DNA of 54,464 nt from assembly GCF_001669775.1 (NCBI RefSeq), contig NZ_LXWK01000003.1, positions 1-54,464 on the forward strand, read 5' to 3'. The notes below the pieces were generated by a model that was not told the origin of the DNA, did no database searches, and saw nothing but the letters and a program-made list of their open reading frames with translations. Both the position numbers and the translations under genes were made by a program. The DNA comes from Rheinheimera sp. SA_1 (GTDB taxonomy: Bacteria; Pseudomonadota; Gammaproteobacteria; Enterobacterales; Alteromonadaceae). Shown in pieces: positions 48,639 through 54,464 of the stretch; within the stretch, counting starts at the first letter, position 1, and every line of letters begins with the position of its first letter.

Positions 48639-50159
48639 TGGGGCGAGCTGATGCAGATATTCCAGCTGGTCCGGACACAAAGTTACCAGTTGTTGCCAGC
48701 GTTGCAGTCGTAATTGTTGCTGTTCAACGCGGCATTGTTGCTGGCTGCGCTCAGGTAAATAGCCGGTGCCTGCTAAAAGACAATACCAGGAAACGGCATG
48801 GTAATATTTTTCCAGTCGCTTTCTGGCCAACAGCGCAGGTAGATCGCCACCTGATTGCCAGCATTGTAATAACTGACGCAGCTCTGGCGAAATAAACTCC
48901 AGCTTTCTGTTGTGCTGCCAGTAAGCAGAATCTGTGCGGGAATTGGTTTTGTAATGCAGTACTATATAATCGGCGATGCGATCAAAATAGTTATTGATCA
49001 GAAGGTTATATTCAGATCTGGCTGCCAGTTCACCGCGGCACTGATACTGGCTTTGTTGCCAGTATAATAAAAAATGACTGACCGTCTGTTGTACCAGGTA
49101 AAGTGCCGTTGCTTCAAGCGGCTCAATAAAACCCTGAGATAAGCCAACCGCCACACAGTTGTGCTGCCAGTGTCGCTGTAACCGGCCTGACTCAAATTTC
49201 AATAATCTGCTGCTGCCTTGCTGCTCTGACAAACCAAGATGTTGGCGCAATTCAGTTTCGGCGATATCGGCGGAAATAAAATCCTGACTGAACACATAAC
49301 CGTTGCCGGTGCGATGTTGCAGCGGAATTTGCCAGCTCCAGCCATGGCGCAATGCGGTGGCGGTTGTTTGAGAAAGTGGCTGCGATTTGGCTTGGGTGGC
49401 GATTGTCACGGCGGCGTTATTCGGCAACATCTGCTGATAACTATGGAACTTGCTGCCGAGTGTCTGGCGCATCAACTTACTAGCAAAACCGGTACAATCA
49501 AGGTAAAAATCGGCCGTTAGTGTTTCACCTTCAGCGGTATGCAGTTGCGCTATGGCTCCATCGGAAAAACACTGCACATCGGTCACCTTAAATGGCCGGT
49601 AAGCAATACCCCGTTTGATAGCAATTTTTTTCAGGCATTGGCCAAGCAAACCGGCGTCAAAATGATAACCATATTGCAGCTGAATATAATGGTCAGCACA
49701 AAAAGGCGCTTTGCCTGCTTTAGCCAGCTGGCTTTGTAAAAAAAAGCTGTCCGGATGGGCATCACTGGGCTGAGCTTGCTGTGCCGCGCGGACCTGGCGA
49801 AAAAATTCAGGTAATACCGCATTGTCTTCACTACTTGGGAAAGGATGGAAATAATGCTGGTAGCCTGGGATTGTGGACCAGTGGCTGAACTGAATGCCAT
49901 TTTTATAAGTAGCCTGACAGGCGGGCATCCAATCGGCTTCAGCGATCTCCAGCTGGCGGAACAACCGGGTTAATGCCGGCGTCGAGCCTTCACCTACACC
50001 TATAGTGGCAATATCCGGAGCTTCCACCAGCTCAATTTGTACCCAAGGTTGTTGACGGAAATGCCATGCCAGCATCAGAGCAGTCAGCCAGCCAGCGGTG
50101 CCGCCACCTACAATCAGCAGTTTGAATGGGGTTGTGTGGTGTGTTGCAAAATTTTGCAT
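48615..50159 (-). CDS. Flavin-dependent tryptophan-halogenase-like protein
   Basis: A 514-residue FAD protein of the tryptophan halogenase family. The dinucleotide fold GGGTAGW is at 18-24, the GVGEGSTP loop at 54-61, and the class signature WxWxIP appears as WSWQIP (274-279). The catalytic lysine of PrnA (K79) corresponds to K86 in ATYKNGIQF, and the catalytic glutamate to E349 in EPLEAT. ATG 50159 has AGAGG 5 bases upstream. Homologues next to TonB-dependent receptors in sugar-uptake loci are common in Caulobacter, Xanthomonas and Alteromonadales, but their substrate is unclear. Active-site conservation suggests a working flavoenzyme. Confidence 0.85.
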   Translation of the reverse strand: MQNFATHHTTPFKLLIVGGGTAGWLTALMLAWHFRQQPWVQIELVEAPDIATIGVGEGSTPALTRLFRQLEIAEADWMPACQATYKNGIQFSHWSTIPGYQHYFHPFPSSEDNAVLPEFFRQVRAAQQAQPSDAHPDSFFLQSQLAKAGKAPFCADHYIQLQYGYHFDAGLLGQCLKKIAIKRGIAYRPFKVTDVQCFSDGAIAQLHTAEGETLTADFYLDCTGFASKLMRQTLGSKFHSYQQMLPNNAAVTIATQAKSQPLSQTTATALRHGWSWQIPLQHRTGNGYVFSQDFISADIAETELRQHLGLSEQQGSSRLLKFESGRLQRHWQHNCVAVGLSQGFIEPLEATALYLVQQTVSHFLLYWQQSQYQCRGELAARSEYNLLINNYFDRIADYIVLHYKTNSRTDSAYWQHNRKLEFISPELRQLLQCWQSGGDLPALLARKRLEKYYHAVSWYCLLAGTGYLPERSQQQCRVEQQQLRLQRWQQLVTLCPDQLEYLHQLAPSDRLVTP

Positions 50160-50189
50160 CCGAGCCTCTGGCGTATTCAGTGGGTTTAC

Positions 50190-50226
50190 GCAACAAAAAC
50201 ACCGCCGCAATCGCGTTGCGGCGGTG
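50190..50226 (-). terminator. Terminator of the TonB receptor gene
   Basis: A perfect 11-bp stem, CACCGCCGCAA (50200-50210) with TTGCGGCGGTG (50216-50226), followed leftward by TTTTT. It lies between the receptor and the halogenase gene, so the latter needs read-through or its own promoter. Confidence 0.85.
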
Positions 50227-50268
50227 AGGATCTAGCAGTAACCGAAAAAGTCGGCCTGCTTAGCTACA

Positions 50269-53247
50269 TCAGAAGCGGGCACGGACACCCAGTGTGATCC
50301 GACGCTCGTAGATATTTTGCGAAATGACATTACCTTCCCACTGAAGGTAGTTGTTTTCATACTCTTCAGTCAGGTTGCTGACCGAAGCATAAGCGGTGAA
50401 ATTTTCGGTGAAATCGTAACTACCTGATAAATCGATATAAGTGGTTGGTTCTGTCCAGATAGGTAATCGGCTTGAAACACCAAATACAGTGCCATTACTC
50501 GCCAAGCGTTCACTGCGGTAGTTGGCGGCTATCCGCAGTTGCACGCCACTGCGTTCGTACCACAACACAGCGTTACCTGAACGTTCAGAGTTGTCAGCGA
50601 TTGGTAATGTCGCTTTGTAAAAATCAACAGCACCACTTTCGCTTGGTGCGTAGGTCATATTCAAACCCGCACCTAAACCACTCCAGAAATCTGGCAGGAA
50701 ATCAAAACTTTGCTGATAAGCAACTTCAACCCCTTTGATAGTGCCGCCTTTGCCATTGACGTCACCTTTGACCGGCACTGACCGCCGCTCGACACCGTCA
50801 CCATCTTTGACTCTGATAGTGGAGCTGCCGGTTTCAATAAATGAGTCGATATTCATATTAAATATCGAGGCGCTGACCATACCGGCACTACCAAAATAAT
50901 ATTCCAGACCTAAATCAATGTTGTCGGAATACCATGGGTTTAACTGTGGGTTACCATTTTGAGTCGCATCCACTGCAACCATCGTGTCTGGCGAAACGCC
51001 CAAATCAGCAGCTCGTTCACCAGCGCGGGTGCGCCCTACAGATAAACCACGACCTAAACGGCCGAGATCCAGCCGCGTCATCGTTTTACCGTAACCGCTG
51101 CGGAAAATCAGGTTTTCTGACAGATTGACGGCTAGATTGGCAGAAGGTAGCAGATCATTAAAAGTACGTTGGGTATTGATATCGCCACTGTCAACACGGG
51201 CTGTACATAACACACAGGCGTCATCACCCAGCTCATTTTGATAGATATCCAGTTCGGTGCGGACATATTGCAAACCGATATTGGCGTTGTAACTCATAGC
51301 ACCGGCCGAACTGCTGAAATTGGCCTTAAAATAAGCCGACTGAGTGCGTTCATCTACTTTGTACGAATCATTCGGGTTGGCAATTTTTTTGTTATTTGGG
51401 TACAAAGCGTTCTGGAAAGCCCATGGATCGTCCATTACTTTGGGGTCAACAAAATAAATGCTGTTGCCGGAAACAGGTCCGAAGTCTTTGACTTGTGTCA
51501 CCCAGCCTGCGGGTAAATCAGTAAAGAACCAGGGTTTACCCAGAGTTAGATCGCCTTTACCAACATCAATAGTGCCATCCCCATTGGTGTCGGCAAAAGT
51601 CGCCCCTGAATCTTTCCACATCACGTCTCTGGTCACCCCACCTAAGGTGAATGGGGCTGTCATGATCCAGGTATCGCGGGTGACATCACGGGCGCCATGA
51701 CGCAAACCAAAATCGACAGATTGCAGATGTTCGGTATCGAACTTGTAATTACCATCGGCTCTGACGACATCCAGCGTGCCTTCTTCATCAAAGTTGTTTT
51801 CTGAATACGTCGAGACGATGTTGTAACGTTTAATATCAGAGCCAAACACTTCAGTCCCAACATTCGGGAAGGTTAGTTGTGGATGTTTGCCTGAAGTATC
51901 AAACACAACTTGTGGTCGTGCCGGGCCATAACCTCTTGGATTCACCGGTTCAATGCCATTAGTATCACGGCGCATCAAACCATGCTGGGCTCCGCTGGTC
52001 AGGTAGCCCTGGGCGACGTTTTCAGTATGGGCGCGATCGGCCTGGCCATGCAGTACCCGCACACTGCCGCTCAAAGCGTCACCGTTGTTGTATGCCAGTT
52101 TCAGATTCAGGTTTAGAGAATCCCGATCATTGGTCTGACTTTCGGAATATGCATTTACCCTTGGTGCGTTCAGGGTGACTTTCTTGGAGGTGTAAAAAGT
52201 ACCACCGGCTTCGTTTTTACCCCGATCTTCCAGATTTTCCGGCCGAACCCAGCCATAATCGGACCAGGCGTTGTCAGCAACCAGACCCTGACTGCGTTCG
52301 GCGTCTTCCATTTTGGTGTAAAAGGCATCACCGCTGAGCTCAAAACCCAGGCCGAGATCCGCTTGAACCGAAGCACTTAAACCGGTGCGCTCGCGTTCGT
52401 TAAAGCGGTTCATATTGCCATAGTCAATAAAACCAAAATAACTGTCGTTTAAATCGCCGTCGCCGTTTAAATCACGGCCATTACCGCCAGCGCAAGGAAA
52501 ACAATCTTTGCCTTCACCAAAGGCGGAAGCCCAACCTTCATGTGGTGCACCAAAGCGGTAGTTGGCCAGATTACTTTTGTCATAAGAAGCGGTAAAAATA
52601 CCAGCCACTTTGTCGGCGTTATAACCGACAAAAGCAGTGTATTTACCATCGTTTTCATCAGAATAAGAGCCGGTGGAAGCTTCTGCAGAACCTGAAAGGG
52701 TCAGGCCTTCTTCCAGTGAGAATGGCCTGGCAGTTTTTAAATCGACAGTACCAGAAATCCCACCTGCTAATGTAGTGGCCATCGGCGATTTTAATACATC
52801 CATCCCCGCAATCAGAGCAGAAGGAATGTCGGTAAAATCCGGTTGCACGTCACTGATCGAACCTGCGCTTAAAAATTGTTCGCCATTCAGTAAAGTGGTG
52901 ACCTGTGGCATACCGCGCACGTTGACGGTGGAACCTTCGCCAGCTGAACGGCGGATCTGGATACCGGGTACGCGCTGTAGTGAGTCGGCAATCGTGGTAT
53001 CAGGTAATTTACCGATATCTTCTGCCGTGATGGAATCAATAGTGCTTTCCGCCAGACGTTTGTTATTCAGGTTTTTCGCCTGTGAAGCGCGCAGACCCCG
53101 CACACTGATAACCTCAATTTCTTCCTGTGGTTTAGCTGGGCTGGCAGCAGCAGTGGTTTGTGCAATAACGGGCAAGCTGATGCTGGCAGCGAGCAGCAAT
53201 GTAATTTGTGACGCCAGGCGTGACACGGCGAAATGTTTCTGGTTCAT
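50269..53247 (-). CDS. TonB-dependent outer-membrane receptor (SusC-independent, Caulobacter-type)
   Basis: A 992-residue receptor for active uptake across the outer membrane, probably of chitooligosaccharides given its neighbours. Signal peptide about 1-30 (ending VIAQ), a TonB-box-like EIEVISVRG (43-51), plug domain with GKLPDTTIADSLQRVPGIQI (79-98) and VNVRGMPQ, then a 22-strand-type barrel ending in aromatic F. Two DxNxDG calcium-loop-like segments appear at 259-268 and 553-562. Two CxxC pairs (CFPC at 249-252 and CVLC further on) lie in predicted surface loops. ATG 53247 is preceded by AGGG; the upstream in-frame ATG at 53388 would add a non-signal extension. Confidence 0.9.
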   Translation of the reverse strand: MNQKHFAVSRLASQITLLLAASISLPVIAQTTAAASPAKPQEEIEVISVRGLRASQAKNLNNKRLAESTIDSITAEDIGKLPDTTIADSLQRVPGIQIRRSAGEGSTVNVRGMPQVTTLLNGEQFLSAGSISDVQPDFTDIPSALIAGMDVLKSPMATTLAGGISGTVDLKTARPFSLEEGLTLSGSAEASTGSYSDENDGKYTAFVGYNADKVAGIFTASYDKSNLANYRFGAPHEGWASAFGEGKDCFPCAGGNGRDLNGDGDLNDSYFGFIDYGNMNRFNERERTGLSASVQADLGLGFELSGDAFYTKMEDAERSQGLVADNAWSDYGWVRPENLEDRGKNEAGGTFYTSKKVTLNAPRVNAYSESQTNDRDSLNLNLKLAYNNGDALSGSVRVLHGQADRAHTENVAQGYLTSGAQHGLMRRDTNGIEPVNPRGYGPARPQVVFDTSGKHPQLTFPNVGTEVFGSDIKRYNIVSTYSENNFDEEGTLDVVRADGNYKFDTEHLQSVDFGLRHGARDVTRDTWIMTAPFTLGGVTRDVMWKDSGATFADTNGDGTIDVGKGDLTLGKPWFFTDLPAGWVTQVKDFGPVSGNSIYFVDPKVMDDPWAFQNALYPNNKKIANPNDSYKVDERTQSAYFKANFSSSAGAMSYNANIGLQYVRTELDIYQNELGDDACVLCTARVDSGDINTQRTFNDLLPSANLAVNLSENLIFRSGYGKTMTRLDLGRLGRGLSVGRTRAGERAADLGVSPDTMVAVDATQNGNPQLNPWYSDNIDLGLEYYFGSAGMVSASIFNMNIDSFIETGSSTIRVKDGDGVERRSVPVKGDVNGKGGTIKGVEVAYQQSFDFLPDFWSGLGAGLNMTYAPSESGAVDFYKATLPIADNSERSGNAVLWYERSGVQLRIAANYRSERLASNGTVFGVSSRLPIWTEPTTYIDLSGSYDFTENFTAYASVSNLTEEYENNYLQWEGNVISQNIYERRITLGVRARF

Positions 53248-53369
53248 GATTATCCCTGTTGAAGTGATCTGGCACCTTGGGGATTGCTCTGCTGCAGCTT
53301 GGCAGGACTTCCAATCCGGATGCATGTTATATGACCAGCGCTCAGCAACTCTGTGGTGCTTCAAACTGG

Positions 53370-53391
53370 GAAATGACATCGCTGTCATTTC
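53370..53391. promoter_or_regulatory. Palindromic operator upstream of the TonB receptor
   Basis: GAAATGACA (53370-53378), TCGC, TGTCATTTC (53383-53391): a perfect 9-bp inverted repeat with a central CG, 123 bp from the receptor start. It looks like a LacI-family operator and resembles, from memory, the NagR site of Shewanella and Xanthomonas. A similar but imperfect site (TTGTCAACGTTGTCAG) lies at 53540-53555. Confidence 0.55.
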
Positions 53392-54206
53392 AAATCAGAC
53401 GTTACACAGTTGTCGTCAATAGCTAAAGATGACAGGGCCATAATTGATGGATTAGCGAATAAAATTGTATTAAAAGTATTAATATTTGAAGGTATTCCCC
53501 GTGTTGGCTGCTGAAATGATCGATAAAGATGAATTTTTATTGTCAACGTTGTCAGTTTTTCAGCAAAGATTGTTTTCAGTCATAGTGAGTGGGGATTATT
53601 GGCGGTCTGATGGAACGACAGAAGTTCTCAGAGGTGGATCGCGGCTTGCTTGAGGGCCGTAGCTGTCATCTTTACTGTCGTTGAAATGACGACCCATCTG
53701 TTATACACAGCCTGTGTCGGAAAAGCCTGAGTTCTGTTTGCTTTAATGTCATCATCGGCAATTCGGTCGTCGCCGCCAATTGGGGGTTCTTCATTATTAA
53801 TAATGCTCTGGATCTAATATCCTGGTTGCACTCGGCTATTGATGAGTCTGTATCGAATTTTAAGTATATAAATGAGAGAACCCCAAACCTGCGCATCGGT
53901 CTTCAAGCAATAAGACATGTGGCTGGTTGTTTGGCGACGATCTACCTTCATCTTGAGCACTACACTTTATAGCTATATAAGTGGCAGCGAAGCCGTAAGT
54001 GCTATCGCTTGCTTATACCTGGCTGATGAGCACAAATCAGGAGCAGCTGACTCTTTTAATACAGTCTCAGATCGGTTTGGTGTGGGGCGGATCGTCCGGA
54101 TCCGGCTGACGATCCAGTTTTTAGCCAGTTATTGCACATAAAAACAACATAAAGCAGCGATCTGCTGAAAATATAGGCGGTCAGTCATCATTCTGTAAAA
54201 AAGATC
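53392..54206. other. Intergenic stretch before the right rRNA operon
   Basis: No gene is convincing. Short reading frames of about 74 codons on both strands lack family features and ribosome sites. It holds a perfect palindrome CATTATTAATAATG (53792-53805), a longer inverted pair around 53780-53790 and 53877-53886, and several TGTCAT/TGACA half sites between 53640 and 53760. Confidence 0.4.
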
Positions 54207-54234
54207 TTGCGAGCTGTTTGGATCTCTCTATAAT
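54207..54234 (+). promoter_or_regulatory. rRNA operon promoter
   Basis: TTGCGA (54207-54212) and TATAAT (54229-54234) are spaced by 16 bp, with an A-rich tract (54195-54203) upstream as in UP elements and a GC-rich discriminator GCGCC after the -10, typical of stringently controlled rRNA promoters. A weaker P2-like pair TTGATA (54302) and TTAAGT (54325) follows. Confidence 0.8.
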
Positions 54235-54340
54235 GCGCCTCATCGACAGCGACGACGGATTCGAAAACGAATAAGTCAAACGCCAAAGATTCTGAAAGTG
54301 GTTGATAAACAACGGCTTTCGGCGTTAAGTAAAACGCCAC

Positions 54341-54352
54341 GCTCTTTAACAA
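54341..54352 (+). promoter_or_regulatory. boxA of an rRNA leader
   Basis: GCTCTTTAACAA matches the rRNA antitermination boxA. The following CTGTGTGGGCACTCG is the common leader sequence before 16S rRNA. The 16S gene itself is not in the window. Confidence 0.85.
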
Positions 54353-54464
54353 TTAGCAATCAATCATCTGTGTGGGCACTCGTGAAAGAAGATTCGCAAA
54401 ACGAATTAACTGAGTATGAGTGACCAGATAGTAAAATATTTAGTCAGTAATACTGAGCATGTCA

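Noticed and set aside
53780..53886. Inverted pair TTGGGGGTTCT / AGAACCCCAA as insertion-sequence ends
   Set aside because: Only about 85 bp between the arms, no transposase and no target duplication visible.
53672..53896. 74-codon leftward frame upstream of the rRNA promoter
   Set aside because: No family features or ribosome site and atypical composition.
53917..54141. 74-codon rightward frame upstream of the rRNA promoter
   Set aside because: No recognisable domain or ribosome site; overlaps the rRNA promoter upstream region.

Overview
The window is a gammaproteobacterial chromosome segment. Gene order, codon choice (frequent TTA Leu) and family relationships suggest an Alteromonadales/Chromatiales-type marine or freshwater heterotroph, possibly Rheinheimera-like; the genus is inference. 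It runs from a terminator-rich tail, probably just after an rRNA operon, to the promoter and boxA leader of another rRNA operon whose 16S gene lies just past the right edge.

Left part (1-7085): two tandem structured elements, each ending in an intrinsic terminator. Then an acyl-CoA thioesterase, a CoA-transferase fused to a GNAT acetyltransferase, a class II HDAC-like deacetylase overlapping it by 1 bp, and the overlapping murB-birA-coaX set. Core part (7199-41531): the tRNA Thr-Tyr-Gly-Thr-tuf operon, tRNA-Trp-secE-nusG, rplKA, rplJL-rpoBC, the str operon (rpsL-rpsG-fusA-tuf), one acyl-CoA dehydrogenase standing between str and S10, then the S10, spc and alpha operons complete through rplQ. 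Order is close to E. coli, with coaX replacing coaA, tRNA-Trp before secE, and the dehydrogenase as the odd gene. Two r-protein promoters (rplK and rplJ) have their -10 box inside a perfect hairpin.

Right part (42403-53247): an accessory locus best read as chitin-oligosaccharide uptake and degradation. A leftward operon encodes an FHS/NagP-like permease, a GH20 beta-N-acetylhexosaminidase and a secreted polysaccharide deacetylase with a chitin-binding module. A divergent AraC-family regulator is probably its controller. It converges with, and overlaps by 24 bp, a flavin-dependent tryptophan-halogenase-like protein, preceded by a large TonB-dependent receptor. A 22-bp TGACA/TGTCA palindrome upstream of the receptor resembles LacI/NagR-type operators. 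A plausible flow is: receptor imports chitooligosaccharides across the outer membrane, deacetylase and GH20 process them in the periplasm, and the permease takes the sugar into the cytoplasm. The halogenase-like protein is the unexplained partner. No nagA, nagB or nagK is present, so cytoplasmic catabolism must be encoded elsewhere.

All calls come from reading the sequence without database searches; family names rest on remembered motifs and gene order.
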